Source: Lactiplantibacillus songbeiensis (GTDB lineage: Bacteria; Bacillota; Bacilli; Lactobacillales; Lactobacillaceae). Taken from it: a DNA stretch of 64,000 bases. The position numbers and the translations under genes are program-made. Numbering within the stretch: position 1 is the first letter of the stretch; each line of letters begins with the position of its first letter. Positions 19,977 through 29,365 of the stretch are shown in pieces. The stretch spans positions 62,001 to 126,000 of the forward strand of contig NZ_BJDL01000008.1 of assembly GCF_005405125.1 (NCBI RefSeq), given 5' to 3'. A model generated the notes under the pieces. The model did not search any database and had not been told where the DNA came from. It was given only the letters and a program-made list of their open reading frames with translations.

Positions 19977-22900
19977 GTATTCCCCACGTATGTAGGGATG
20001 ATCCTATTTCCGGCTTGGACATTACCTAAGTTGGCTGGTATTCCCCACGTATGTAGGGATGATCCACAACTGTTTGTAGAAGTATTTCTGAGCACTCGGT
20101 ATTCCCCACGTATGTAGGGATGATCCTTGAAGCTGGTATGAACCACGGTACCGACAACAAGTATTCCCCACGTATGTAGGGATGATCCTTTGACCATCAC
20201 GATCAACAACTTGCTGCTTAAGTATTCCCCACGTATGTAGGGATGATCCCGGCGCGCCGGTGATGCTGTCAAATTTGACTACGTATTCCCCACGTATGTA
20301 GGGATGATCCTAGATGGGCAAACCATCGATATTTGTGACGAGTGTATTCCCCACGTATGTAGGGATGATCCCTAGGCTCAGCATTCACATCACTTCTTTT
20401 TAGTGTATTCCCCACGTATGTAGGGATGATCCCTTAAATGCCTGATTGCCAAGCTCTCTAGCTTTGTATTCCCCACGTATGTAGGGATGATCCTGTCCTG
20501 ACGTGAGCCACGAATATTTTGTTTGCGTATTCCCCACGTATGTAGGGATGATCCCAAAGTATCTTGGAACGAAACTAATCAAGGAGAGTATTCCCCACGT
20601 ATGTAGGGATGATCCTAAGCCAGATAAAGCAGTAAAACAGATTGGCAAGTATTCCCCACGTATGTAGGGATGATCCCAGGACTTGTGTACTACCTAAGTT
20701 ATCAACTCGGTATTCCCCACGTATGTAGGGATGATCCTATTTATCAAAACCGAACTCAAACCGGACTTTAGTATTCCCCACGTATGTAGGGATGATCCTT
20801 CGATTGCAGAAGCCTTTAGCGCAATCATTTTGTATTCCCCACGTATGTAGGGATGATCCCTTTGACAACTTTGTCCATTGCGGTCGTTTTATGTATTCCC
20901 CACGTATGTAGGGATGATCCCACCACTTTAGCTGGTACGGTTGGCGGCAAAGAGTATTCCCCACGTATGTAGGGATGATCCTAACCGGCATTGCCTTTTG
21001 AACTAATTTTTCCGGTATTCCCCACGTATGTAGGGATGATCCCTCACCGGCCACGATTGAACGTAAAGGTAAAGAGTATTCCCCACGTATGTAGGGATGA
21101 TCCTGCGGGCGATGCCGGAACTAAGCTATTTAGTGTGTATTCCCCACGTATGTAGGGATGATCCCTGAGAACTCCTTAATTAGTGTCTCAGCCATCGGTA
21201 TTCCCCACGTATGTAGGGATGATCCACTATCAAACGACTTGAAGTCTTTAAAATGTACGTATTCCCCACGTATGTAGGGATGATCCATGTTCTTGACCAA
21301 CTTTTTTAAATTACTGTCAGTATTCCCCACGTATGTAGGGATGATCCCGTCATCGCTATTCTTGCCGAACAACAACCAAGGTATTCCCCACGTATGTAGG
21401 GATGATCCTTATCAATTTTTGCTTTATTAGTTTTACGATCGGTATTCCCCACGTATGTAGGGATGATCCCGAACTGTGATTGGAAACTTACAGCGGCAAA
21501 TGGTGTTCCCCACGTATGTAGGGATGATCCTCATGATTCCCATAGAGATACCAGAAAATGCCCGTATTCCCCACGTATGTAGGGATGATCCTTCAGCAAT
21601 TGAAGTTTCTAAAAAGAAACACAAGTATTCCCCACGTATGTAGGGATGATCCTAAAAATAAAGTATACAAGCGTGGCTATACCTTGTATTCCCCACGTAT
21701 GTAGGGATGATCCCTGAAACCTGTGCTTTGGTAAATGCCCCACTAAGTATTCCCCACGTATGTAGGGATGATCCCTCGGGTGGTGTGGGTGCGGTCTTCA
21801 CGCCAATGTATTCCCCACGTATGTAGGGATGATCCCTCCAGCTAAAACAAAAAGGCTTCCAAAAGTGTGTATTCCCCACGTATGTAGGGATGATCCCCAG
21901 TGCATGACATCCGTTGCTACCTGACCGTTGTATTCCCCACGTATGTAGGGATGATCCCAAGAACACGTACGCAAAAATCTTACGTTATCTGTATTCCCCA
22001 CGTATGTAGGGATGATCCTAGGCATCCCGAAAGTAGGCAACACAAAGTGTCGTATTCCCCACGTATGTAGGGATGATCCCGATTGGGAGCCTTCAACCGC
22101 AACGAAGACAATGTATTCCCCACGTATGTAGGGATGATCCCCTTGCAAGCTGGCTTACCTGCATCATCTTCTGGTATTCCCCACGTATGTAGGGATGATC
22201 CTCACCTCATGTAACTAAGAAATATACTAATATTGTATTCCCCACGTATGTAGGGATGATCCCATTGGGAACCGGTTAATCATGACGCTCATATCGTATT
22301 CCCCACGTATGTAGGGATGATCCCCCGTAACCCCAATTTTGTTTCAAAGTATATGAGTATTCCCCACGTATGTAGGGATGATCCTGAAGTGAACGCTAAG
22401 CAGAATACTATCGGATAGTATTCCCCACGTATGTAGGGATGATCCCGGATCGACTAGATGCGATTGAACGATTTCAAAGTATTCCCCACGTATGTAGGGA
22501 TGATCCTTATTAATGTGGGCTTTTATATCGACACCCGGTGTATTCCCCACGTATGTAGGGATGATCCCGCTCAACGCTTCTCGGTGATTACCTTATGCCA
22601 GTATTCCCCACGTATGTAGGGATGATCCTGTAATTGTATGTTCAATTAATAGCTGGCGCGGTGTATTCCCCACGTATGTAGGGATGATCCTACGCCATAT
22701 AAATCACTCGGCCCCGATTTGATGTATTCCCCACGTATGTAGGGATGATCCGCAACGAATTTCAAAGAAAGCTATTGATGAGTATGTATTCCCCACGTAT
22801 GTAGGGATGATCCTGAAGATGTAGAAGATAAATATTTAGAAGCTTTGTATTCCCCACGTATGTAGGGATGATCCGGACATTAGGGCTAAGTTCGGATTTA

Positions 22901-23058
22901 GTTACTGGTATTCCCCACGTATGTAGGGATGATCCTAGTCGTTGACTTGCCGTGTTGTGGTGGCATTTGTATTCCCCACGTATGTAGGGATGATCCCGTC
23001 CCAGCGGTAATCTTACCGGTCGATAAATCGTATTCCCCACATACGTAGGGATTGATCC
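19977..23058 (+). CRISPR. CRISPR array 2, type I-E, 51 repeats and 50 spacers
   Basis: The repeats have the form GTATTCCCCAC-GTAT-GTAGGGATGATCC with a 61-nt period. They match array 1 except for the four-base loop, which is its reverse complement (GTAT against ATAC). One internal copy near 21503 has GTGTT for GTATT. The last copy (23030-23058) carries the array 1 loop ATAC and an extra T (GGGATTGATCC), marking the distal end. Forty-five of 50 spacers start with T or C. The array starts 29 nt after the cas2-dnaQ stop. Confidence 0.98.
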
Positions 23059-23123
23059 TAAAGAAGCAAGTGATTATTTTAATGAAGTGTATTTCCATAT
23101 TAACAGATATTTCTCAGTTGATA

Positions 23124-23178
23124 AAAAAAGGCATTAATTACGATATTGAAATTCCAATATCACGATTAATGCCTTTTT
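23124..23178. terminator. Bidirectional terminator after array 2
   Basis: A long hairpin AAAAAGGCATTAAT ... ATTAATGCCTTTTT (about 20 bp with few mismatches) has a T-run on each strand. It serves array 2 on the plus strand and the secreted-protein gene on the minus strand. Confidence 0.8.
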
Positions 23179-23227
23179 AGTTACGTTGTAATCACTTCAA
23201 GCAGGGCTAACAAAGTCCTTCACAATA

Positions 23228-24352
23228 TTACTCAGTCTTCCCAATCACCAATCCATACCAGTTTCCTTTAAGCAGTTCCCCAGATTCAGTGACCTTACCG
23301 CCCTTAACGTTATTAATGATATAAATCCCTAATTTATATCCAGACAGTTTAGCACGCTTGGCCTTAGTATAGCCGGCTTTATTCAGCAACTTCTCAATAC
23401 CAGCAATCTTTTGCGCATTGGTTTGTGTTTTATGCGCCATTAAATAAGTAGCAACGGATTCAAATGGCACAATGTCTTTGTAGCCGGTTGTTTCAATGGT
23501 TTCGGGGGCGTCTTCTTCCCAAGTATCATTGGTCGCGTAATTATAGGCGGCGATACGCGAAAGGCCTAAGTCCACCGGCGTGTTTGGGAATAGCTTAACT
23601 ATTTCGCGCGCGAGTTTTTGATATTTACCTTGGTTGATATATTGGACATAGTCTTTGGTTCCGACAAAAGCTCCAGGAAATAGGACATCTTGGCCACTGT
23701 GGTCGGTTGTTTTGCCAACTTTGACTTGATCACTGCGGACGTAGCCGTAAACGGTTTGCTTTTTAGTCTGAATGCCGACGTAGTAGTACCAATGCTTGCT
23801 CCCATTATGCGTCATGATTACCGAGTGTCGGCGAGAGAAAGTTTGGTTAGTATAGCTCTTGATATTCAAGCGTTTCTTAGTATGCGTCCAGTCCCAGAGG
23901 TAGATATTTTTCTTCCCAGCCGGAACGTGGTAGTACCCACCAGAATACTTGCCATAGCGCTTACTGGTAATTTGATATCCTTTTGAATTATAGCCCTTAG
24001 TTAAGTTGGACTTGTAGACCCAACCGCGCTTACTATCAGGACTATTGGTGACTTGAACCCAGTTATGACTGCCTTTATAAGTGCCCGAAGCCACCTTAAA
24101 CCAAGTATAGTTAGGATATGACTTCAAGTTATAGAGTTTTTTAGTGTGCGTGTCATTCCAAATATAAGCATTCTTTTTACTACTCTTTGGATGATAGGCA
24201 ATATTAGTGAACTTGTTGTAGTAAAAGTCATTCTGATCAGTAATATTGGTAAAATTAGTCTTAATCTGGGCCTTTGCGGGGGTCGAAACGGTGGATAAGC
24301 CACCAATTCCAACCAGGGCACCGAGTAATAGGAACGTCCCCAATTTTTTCAT
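23228..24352 (-). CDS. Secreted cell-surface protein with tandem GW/SH3-like modules
   Basis: 374 aa with a signal peptide (MKKLGTFLLLGALVGIGGLS, cleavage after PAKA). Two related segments follow, AYIWNDTHTKKLYNLKSYPNYTWFKV near 63-88 and NIYLWDWTHTKKRLNIKSYTNQTF near 147-170, each followed by a tryptophan-containing stretch (NWVQVTNS..GWVYKSNL; HWYYYVGI..YGYVRSDQV). These resemble bacterial SH3/GW modules that bind cell wall. The C-terminal 130 residues are a helical domain I do not recognise. Start ATG follows GGAGG. It is a single gene between array 2 and the oxidoreductase. Confidence 0.75.
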   Translation of the reverse strand: MKKLGTFLLLGALVGIGGLSTVSTPAKAQIKTNFTNITDQNDFYYNKFTNIAYHPKSSKKNAYIWNDTHTKKLYNLKSYPNYTWFKVASGTYKGSHNWVQVTNSPDSKRGWVYKSNLTKGYNSKGYQITSKRYGKYSGGYYHVPAGKKNIYLWDWTHTKKRLNIKSYTNQTFSRRHSVIMTHNGSKHWYYYVGIQTKKQTVYGYVRSDQVKVGKTTDHSGQDVLFPGAFVGTKDYVQYINQGKYQKLAREIVKLFPNTPVDLGLSRIAAYNYATNDTWEEDAPETIETTGYKDIVPFESVATYLMAHKTQTNAQKIAGIEKLLNKAGYTKAKRAKLSGYKLGIYIINNVKGGKVTESGELLKGNWYGLVIGKTE

Positions 24353-24549
24353 AACGTTGTTTCCTCCGAGTATCGTTTTGATAGTTCACAGTATAGCCGT
24401 TGATTGATGGGATTACAATTTAATCGAAGTGATCGGCTGGCTTGGCAAATAAACGGTCCTTTTCAAGGAAAACAACGTTAGCTTGTTAATCAGCAGACTG
24501 GTATATTTCCGTATCAACATTATGGAAAAAACTTTCCTAGCATCCATTT

Positions 24550-25572
24550 TTAGTTAGTTGCACCAATCTTAATAATGATCTTCCCACGTGCATGGCCAGT
24601 TTTAGAGTAAGCTAGGGCCTGGTTGAGCTCTTTGAAGTCAAAGACGCGGTCAATAATGGGACGGCCTTTATTTTGTTCGATTAGTTTCGTCAAGATAGCT
24701 AATTCTGAGCCACTTGGGTGCATGAATAAAAAGTGATAGGTCACGTGAGTCTGGCGTTCCAAACGAGTTAAGCGATGCGCGGCTAGCTTGAACAGGCTCT
24801 GTTTCCAAAGTGGGAGACCGGCAGCTTTAGCGAAGCGACCATTGGGTAAGCCGGAAATACTAACGATATGGCCACCGGGTTTGACGATTTGAAAAGCTTG
24901 TTCGAGAGTGGTACCACCGCGGGTATCAAAGACAGCATCGTAGTCTGATAAGGCCGTGGCAAAGTTTTCGGTATGGTAATCGATAATCTGGTCTGCGCCT
25001 AAAGAGTTGACTAGCGCGGCATTTTTGAGGCTGGTCGTGGTAGCAACTTGGGCGCCCAGACTTTTCGCTAGCTGAATCGCAATTGTGCCAATGCCACCTG
25101 AACCGCCCTGAATCAAGACCTTTTGTCCCGGTCGAAGTTGCATCAGATCATGTAGTGCTTGATAACTGGTTAAGCCGACTAACGGTATGGCCGCGGCTGC
25201 TTGGTAGCTAAGATTGGTTGGCTTTAACGCAATATCCGCGACGTTAACGGCTAGATATTCAGCGAAAGTGCCAATACGTTGTTTGCGCGGTCGGCCATAA
25301 ACGGCATCGCCGATTTTGAACTGAGTAACCTGATTGCCTACCGCGACAATCTCATCGGCAAAGTCGCTGCCTAAGACTAATGGCATCGGGTAGTGTAACA
25401 GGAGCTTTAAACCACCGGCCATTGTTTTAGTATCGATTGGATTGATACTGGCAGCCATGATCTTGACTAAGACGTCTGTAGGCTGTACATCGGGAATCGG
25501 CATCGACGTCATTAACGGTTCTGCTTGGTGATAATGAGTGATCACGGCAGCTTGCATTGTGGTTCTTAACAT
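24550..25572 (-). CDS. Zinc-independent NADP-dependent oxidoreductase (quinone reductase-like MDR)
   Basis: 340 aa of the medium-chain dehydrogenase/reductase superfamily without the structural zinc cysteines. The N-terminal GroES-like part has SINPIDTKTMAGG and LGSDFADEIVAVG, and the Rossmann part has KVLIQGGSGGIGTIAIQLAKSLGA near 140-163. It probably reduces quinones or enals with NADPH. It is divergent from an ArsR-type regulator, and a GTTTA-N6-TAAAC dyad lies 19 nt upstream of its start, so it is likely repressed by that regulator. Confidence 0.88.
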   Translation of the reverse strand: MLRTTMQAAVITHYHQAEPLMTSMPIPDVQPTDVLVKIMAASINPIDTKTMAGGLKLLLHYPMPLVLGSDFADEIVAVGNQVTQFKIGDAVYGRPRKQRIGTFAEYLAVNVADIALKPTNLSYQAAAAIPLVGLTSYQALHDLMQLRPGQKVLIQGGSGGIGTIAIQLAKSLGAQVATTTSLKNAALVNSLGADQIIDYHTENFATALSDYDAVFDTRGGTTLEQAFQIVKPGGHIVSISGLPNGRFAKAAGLPLWKQSLFKLAAHRLTRLERQTHVTYHFLFMHPSGSELAILTKLIEQNKGRPIIDRVFDFKELNQALAYSKTGHARGKIIIKIGATN

Positions 25573-25590
25573 AAAATAGCCTCTTTTGTG

Positions 25591-25606
25591 GTTTATAATT
25601 TTAAAC
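25591..25606. promoter_or_regulatory. Operator-like dyad upstream of the oxidoreductase
   Basis: GTTTATAATTTTAAAC has perfect 5-bp arms (GTTTA/TAAAC) around 6 A/T bases. The same GTTTA-N6-TAAAC motif recurs at 25703-25718 before the divergent ArsR gene. Confidence 0.55.
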
Positions 25607-25702
25607 GATTGATAAAAATAATAACTATTTTATTTTGAAATGTCAACAGTATAGATATCGAATTCTATTCAATTGACAGACGATTAATTACATGTTTTAA
25701 TG

Positions 25703-25718
25703 GTTTAAAATAATAAAC
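25703..25718. promoter_or_regulatory. Operator-like dyad upstream of the ArsR-type regulator
   Basis: GTTTAAAATAATAAAC has the same perfect GTTTA/TAAAC arms and 6-base centre as the site at 25591. Both are preceded by TG. Location 7-10 nt before the start suggests autorepression. Confidence 0.55.
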
Positions 25719-25724
25719 AATCGA

Positions 25725-26072
25725 GTGATGAAAATGTCCAACCTAACCAAATTAAAACATGAATTTACCAGAGCTAGTGATTTCTTAGTCGCGCTGGGTG
25801 ATCAAAAGCGACAGGCCATCATTATTGCGTTACTAGACCCCCAAGTGGTCCATCGTGGCTTACAAGTCACTGACTTAATGGGCGTTACGGATTTATCACG
25901 ACCAGCGGTTTCCCATCATTTAAAGTTGTTAAAAGAAGCCACCCTCGTTGATTATCGACGTGAGGGAACGAAAAACTTTTACTATTTGACGCACCAGACC
26001 AAAGCAATTGACCAATTAAAGACCTTATTAGACCATGTAACGGAGACGATGACATGCAACCAACAACTATGA
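25725..26072 (+). CDS. ArsR/SmtB-type winged-helix transcriptional regulator
   Basis: About 112-115 aa; GTG 25725, ATG 25728 and ATG 25734 are all possible starts. The fold is a compact ArsR winged helix: ALGDQKRQAIIIALL near 27-41, then VTDLMGVTDLSRPAVSHHLKLLKEATLVDYRREGTKNFYYLT (recognition helix SRPAVSHHLKLL). No cysteine metal-binding pair is seen, so the signal may be a small molecule or redox state. Its last codons overlap the DJ-1 gene, so the two form an operon, divergent from the oxidoreductase. Confidence 0.9.
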   Translation: MMKMSNLTKLKHEFTRASDFLVALGDQKRQAIIIALLDPQVVHRGLQVTDLMGVTDLSRPAVSHHLKLLKEATLVDYRREGTKNFYYLTHQTKAIDQLKTLLDHVTETMTCNQQL

Positions 26073-26752
26073 AGAAAATTTTAATTGTTTTAACGAATAC
26101 CACGCGTTATGGTGAAACGACTGACCCTACCGGATTATGGCTCGGTGAGGCGACCGAGTTTGCCTTAATTATGCAACAAGCTGGCTATCAAGTTGATTAT
26201 GTCAGCCCTAAAGGAGGCTTTGTACCACTAGATCCGCGGAGTATGAAATATACAGACGCCGAAGTAATGGCCTTTTATGAGACGGCTGACTTTCAAAAGC
26301 GGGCATTAACGGCATCCTTAGCGCCTGATGAAGTCAATCCAGCTGATTATATAGCGATTTATTATGCTGGCGGTCATGGGGTCATGTGGGATTTTCCAGA
26401 TAACCCAGAATTACAACAACTGGCGGTGTCAATTTATAAAAATCATGGTTATGTGACGTCAGTATGCCATGGCATTGCTGGACTACTGAATATCAAAATT
26501 GATGGTCAATATTTAATCGCGGGGCGTAAAGTCACTGGTTTTACGAAAGCGGAAGAAGTTTTGGCAGGTAAGCAATCGGTAGTTCCATTCTTTAATCAAG
26601 TCGCGGCCGAAAAGCGTGGGGCCAACTTTGTTAAACAACGGGCTTACAAGGAATTTGCCGTTCAGGATGGCCAATTAATCACTGGCCAGAATCCGTTCTC
26701 AGCTAAAGCAGTCGCGCGGTTATTAGTGAAGAATTTAAAGCAAGTTAGTTAA
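26054..26752 (+). CDS. DJ-1/PfpI family protein (Hsp31-like glyoxalase/deglycase)
   Basis: 232 aa of the type 1 glutamine-amidotransferase-like fold. The nucleophile elbow SVCHGIAGLL near 139-148 gives the catalytic Cys, with AGGHGVMWDF near 107 and an acidic residue near E33 (LGEATEF), the arrangement of Hsp31/YhbO-type glyoxalases and chaperones. GGAG precedes the ATG at 26054; a second ATG at 26069 overlaps the ArsR stop as ATGA. Joint control with the divergent quinone reductase points to a reactive-carbonyl or electrophile response (inference). Confidence 0.88.
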   Translation: MQPTTMKKILIVLTNTTRYGETTDPTGLWLGEATEFALIMQQAGYQVDYVSPKGGFVPLDPRSMKYTDAEVMAFYETADFQKRALTASLAPDEVNPADYIAIYYAGGHGVMWDFPDNPELQQLAVSIYKNHGYVTSVCHGIAGLLNIKIDGQYLIAGRKVTGFTKAEEVLAGKQSVVPFFNQVAAEKRGANFVKQRAYKEFAVQDGQLITGQNPFSAKAVARLLVKNLKQVS

Positions 26753-26823
26753 GTAGCGTCGAAAAAAATAGACATTGAGATAATGTGGGCAGGACTAGGT
26801 GTTTTGAAAGTCTTGCTGGCTAT

Positions 26824-26868
26824 TAAAAGGTGCTTGTTCAGTGAAAAGAGACTGAACAAGCACTTTTT
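26824..26868. terminator. Bidirectional terminator between DJ-1 and MFS genes
   Basis: Perfect stem AAAAGGTGCTTGTTCAGT with ACTGAACAAGCACTTTTT, loop GAAAAGAG. It serves the converging genes on both sides. Confidence 0.9.
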
Positions 26869-26870
26869 GA

Positions 26871-28028
26871 TTAGGCTAACAACCGTCGATTGGCTAAGTA
26901 AACAACCACAGTCAGTGGCAATGTTAAGGCCATAACCGGGTAGAGCCAGGCCCACGGTAAGACGGACGTAATCGCGCCGGCTAACATTGGTCCGCCTGAC
27001 ATGCCTAGATCCACGCCAATGTAGAAGGTACTGTTGGCTAAGCCGCGATCAGACGTTGGGACCAGGGTCAACGCTTTAGCCTGACAGATTGAAAACATCA
27101 AGCCGTAGCTAGCAGCAAATCCAAAGGCGCCTAGTAACAACATGAACCAATTGCTTAAATCCGTGAGGCCGATGATTCCTAATAAATCAAATCCCAGACA
27201 CACCCAAAAGAATTTTTGAAACGAGACGTGGTCAAATGCATCGCGCAATACTAAGCGCATTACCAACAAAATAATGGCATAAGCTGGAAAGAAGGCACCC
27301 GCTGGCACTGCAAAGTGACGATGGGCAATGTAACTCACGATATATGTTTCCGTGGCGAAATAGGGTAAGGAGAATAATAGCAAAATTAATGCCAGTGGGA
27401 CGACTTTAGGCTGCACCAACTGAAACTTTTTGGCTGCCGTCTTGGTCGTTTGATGTGTTGGACTAGGGACGCCACGGTTGCCGACGAATTGAATGACAAT
27501 CAACAGTAAAATGCTAAACGCCGCTGCGAGCCAAAAGACACTTTGATAGCTATAGTGTTGGTATAAATAAACACTAACTGCTGGGCCCACTGCCATTCCA
27601 AGGGCACTGGCTAACCCGTAAATCCCCATTCCGGAGCCAATGCGGTCAGCTGGCAATAAAGCTGCCATCCAGGTCGCCATGCAGACTGAACATAATGTAT
27701 AGCCGAGGCCATTAATTACACGAAAAACCATGACTAAGGCCACATTGGTTGTCAAAATATAGCCTAAACTCGCTAATAAGATGAAGACACCGCCTGCGAA
27801 GGTCAACTTGTATTTAGAAACGCGATCAGTTAAATTACCAGCCAGTGGTCGTAACACTAGGGCCGTTAAGTTCATAGCCCCCGCAATCACGCCCGCTAAA
27901 AGACTACTTGCCCCGATGTTGGTCGAAAAACCAGCAATGACCGGGTTAATTAACATTGGACTCATTAAATAAAAGAAACTTGCTACTAAAACTAATGTCA
28001 CATCTTTGGTATATAAACGCGTTTGCAC
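26871..28028 (-). CDS. MFS transporter (drug efflux type)
   Basis: 385 aa with about 12 hydrophobic membrane spans. The loop between spans 2 and 3 reads RPLAGNLTDRVSKYK, the MFS signature (G-x3-D-R/K-x-G-R-R-like), and a proton-antiporter-like GxxxGPAV segment (GLASALGMAVGPAVS) follows in span 5. GTG start with AGAAGGG upstream. It lies 6 nt after the MarR gene and is probably co-transcribed and controlled by it. Substrate unknown. Confidence 0.88.
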   Translation of the reverse strand: MQTRLYTKDVTLVLVASFFYLMSPMLINPVIAGFSTNIGASSLLAGVIAGAMNLTALVLRPLAGNLTDRVSKYKLTFAGGVFILLASLGYILTTNVALVMVFRVINGLGYTLCSVCMATWMAALLPADRIGSGMGIYGLASALGMAVGPAVSVYLYQHYSYQSVFWLAAAFSILLLIVIQFVGNRGVPSPTHQTTKTAAKKFQLVQPKVVPLALILLLFSLPYFATETYIVSYIAHRHFAVPAGAFFPAYAIILLVMRLVLRDAFDHVSFQKFFWVCLGFDLLGIIGLTDLSNWFMLLLGAFGFAASYGLMFSICQAKALTLVPTSDRGLANSTFYIGVDLGMSGGPMLAGAITSVLPWAWLYPVMALTLPLTVVVYLANRRLLA

Positions 28029-28034
28029 GCTAAA

Positions 28035-28460
28035 TCATTTCCCTTCTAAGTTAGTGTTAGCTCGACGGACTAATGCTAAAAATTGTTGCTGTTCCTCTGG
28101 TGTAAAGCCAACAAAGAGCTCTGCACTCGTTTGCCAGCCGTGTTTATTTAACTGGGCGTGTTTGGTTAAGCCGAGTGGGGTCACCAGGACTAGTTTCGAT
28201 CGGCCATCATTAGGATTAGGGGCTAAAGTCACAACCCCCAAGTTCACCAAGTGTTGCACGATGACCCGTGCTGTCTGATGGGTAATCCCTTGATGATCCT
28301 TAAACATGGTAATGGTTTGATTAGGATGATCGCCAAAGAACTTTAGCGCATCACCTTGGACCGTTGTTAAATTCAAATCTTGAATATGTAAATTTCGTCG
28401 CTGCTTAATCCGGCGGGCTAACTGTAGTAGTTGCCGCGCAATCATTTCATCATCGTTCAT
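28035..28460 (-). CDS. MarR family transcriptional regulator
   Basis: 141 aa winged-helix protein. The recognition region is ITHQTARVIVQHLVNLGVVTLAPNPNDGRSKLVLVTPLG near 68-106, with the typical MarR wing DxRSK. The start ATG follows AGGTGATCAA. It is first in a two-gene operon with the MFS transporter. Its promoter holds a perfect 24-bp dyad, so autoregulation is likely. Confidence 0.93.
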   Translation of the reverse strand: MNDDEMIARQLLQLARRIKQRRNLHIQDLNLTTVQGDALKFFGDHPNQTITMFKDHQGITHQTARVIVQHLVNLGVVTLAPNPNDGRSKLVLVTPLGLTKHAQLNKHGWQTSAELFVGFTPEEQQQFLALVRRANTNLEGK

Positions 28461-28478
28461 TTGATCACCTCATGAATA

Positions 28479-28508
28479 AACTATACAGCATACTGTATAG
28501 TTTTGTAA
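28479..28508 (-). promoter_or_regulatory. marR promoter with palindromic operator in the spacer
   Basis: On the minus strand TTACAA (28503-28508), 17 nt and TATAGT (28480-28485) form a promoter. The dyad AACTATACAG-CATA-CTGTATAGTT (28479-28502) fills the spacer and the -10 box, so a bound dimer would block RNA polymerase. Confidence 0.8.
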
Positions 28509-28524
28509 GGATAAATTTCATTTT

Positions 28525-28557
28525 CAAAAAACGTCCTCGCCAGTTGACGAGGACGTT
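28525..28557 (-). terminator. Terminator of the FusB-type gene
   Basis: Perfect 10-bp stem AACGTCCTCG/CGAGGACGTT with an 8-nt loop and a T-run on the minus strand, 6 nt after the stop codon. Confidence 0.85.
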
Positions 28558-28562
28558 GAGCA

Positions 28563-29216
28563 CTATTTTTTTCGTTGTGGTTGAACAACCGTCAAAAAGT
28601 CGGCTAACGGCTGTGGATCAGTTAATTGCCGATTGCATTGGGCGCTATCGCGGCAAATATAATTACCTTTTTTAGTATAGGCTCCCAGTCCAGACGATTT
28701 GGTTGTTGATAGGAATAAAGCAACATTCCCGATTGTTTGGCAAATCGCACAAACACCTTTAACTGTTTGTGGTGCGAGTTCACCTTGAATACCAATTAGG
28801 CGGCCCTGATAGGGGGCAACGAGGTATTTCTTTTGGCTACCACCATCATTCCAACCCAAGTAAGTCATTTCGTGTAAGTGCATCGCTGACCAGCTGGGCT
28901 GTTTCAGCTTTTTAACTTTCCGAAAGAGCTTCTCCAGTTGCTTAGGCGTCAATTGTGGAAACGGGATTACTAATGGCACTAGCGGTGCGATTAGTTTCGC
29001 CGCTTTTGCGCGTGTGAGCCGCTCCGCTTGTAACTGGGTTACAAAAGTTTGGGCAACCGGTTCATTCATTGGCAAGAGTGGGGTAATGTGGTCAAGGATT
29101 TTAGCCAAGACCGCTGCCAATACTTGCTTGTCGTTAACGGAAAGTTCCGCACTGACGAGGTTGTCAACTTGCTGGGTGATGTAAGTGTATTGATAGGTGG
29201 TAATAGTTGGTTTCAT
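28563..29216 (-). CDS. fusB: FusB/FusC-type EF-G-binding protein (fusidic acid resistance type)
   Basis: 217 aa from the ATG at 29216, which has AAAGGAAC 8 nt upstream; 11 earlier codons are unlikely to be translated. The N-terminal four-helix bundle (FBP domain) contains PKQLEKLFRKVKKLKQP near 100. The C-terminal treble-clef zinc domain contains YLGWNDGG, VCAICQTIGNVALF and GNYICRDSAQCNRQLTD, that is the four zinc cysteines and the arrangement of staphylococcal FusB. Such proteins bind EF-G and release it from the ribosome. A short leader peptide and mutually exclusive hairpins precede the gene, so expression is probably induced by ribosome stalling. Confidence 0.9.
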   Translation of the reverse strand: MKPTITTYQYTYITQQVDNLVSAELSVNDKQVLAAVLAKILDHITPLLPMNEPVAQTFVTQLQAERLTRAKAAKLIAPLVPLVIPFPQLTPKQLEKLFRKVKKLKQPSWSAMHLHEMTYLGWNDGGSQKKYLVAPYQGRLIGIQGELAPQTVKGVCAICQTIGNVALFLSTTKSSGLGAYTKKGNYICRDSAQCNRQLTDPQPLADFLTVVQPQRKK

Positions 29217-29321
29217 AAATAAAGTTCCTTTCAGATTCAAACCAGACACTTCTCTGAAAGGTCGAGCAGAAAAGTGTCGCTAGCAGGCAGCACTTTTCCG
29301 TACTAATAACGATGCCATCAT
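29217..29321 (-). promoter_or_regulatory. Translational attenuator of the FusB-type gene
   Basis: On the minus strand four segments can pair in sequence: 1 GAAAAGTG (29291-29298), 2 CACTTTTC (29269-29276), 3 around 29245-29260, and 4 TCTGAAAG (29228-29235). Pairing 1:2 is 8 bp perfect, 2:3 is 12 bp with one G-U pair (GACACTTTTCTG with CAGAGAAGTGTC), and 3:4 is 8 bp perfect (CTTTCAGA/TCTGAAAG). Segment 4 overlaps the AAAGGAAC ribosome site. Segment 1 lies inside the leader peptide codons, so a stalled ribosome would free segment 2, break 3:4 and open the site. Confidence 0.75.
29280..29321 (-). CDS. Leader peptide of 13 aa upstream of the FusB-type gene
   Basis: ATG ATG GCA ... TGC TAG encodes MMASLLVRKSAAC. 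AAGGAG (29332-29337) lies 10 nt upstream of the first ATG, and a strong promoter lies at 29366-29394. Its last codons overlap hairpin segment 1. The layout matches the leader peptides of erm genes and of staphylococcal fusB. Confidence 0.7.
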   Translation of the reverse strand: MMASLLVRKSAAC

Positions 29322-29365
29322 CGTTGATCATCTCCTTATTTCGCCATTGTGGCCGAATGGTTAGT

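Noticed and set aside
20370-20403. A spacer of array 2 ending in CTTTTTAGT like the leader end
   Set aside because: It has the normal spacer length and only 8-9 bases in common; not enough for an internal leader remnant.
19913-23098. Minus-strand open frames over array 2 that look like repeat proteins
   Set aside because: Same artefact of the 28-nt repeat; they end where the array ends.
23089-23115. A further degenerate repeat after array 2 (GTATTTCCATATTA ...)
   Set aside because: The spacing is 30 nt instead of 33 and the second half of the repeat is missing; likely chance in AT-rich DNA.
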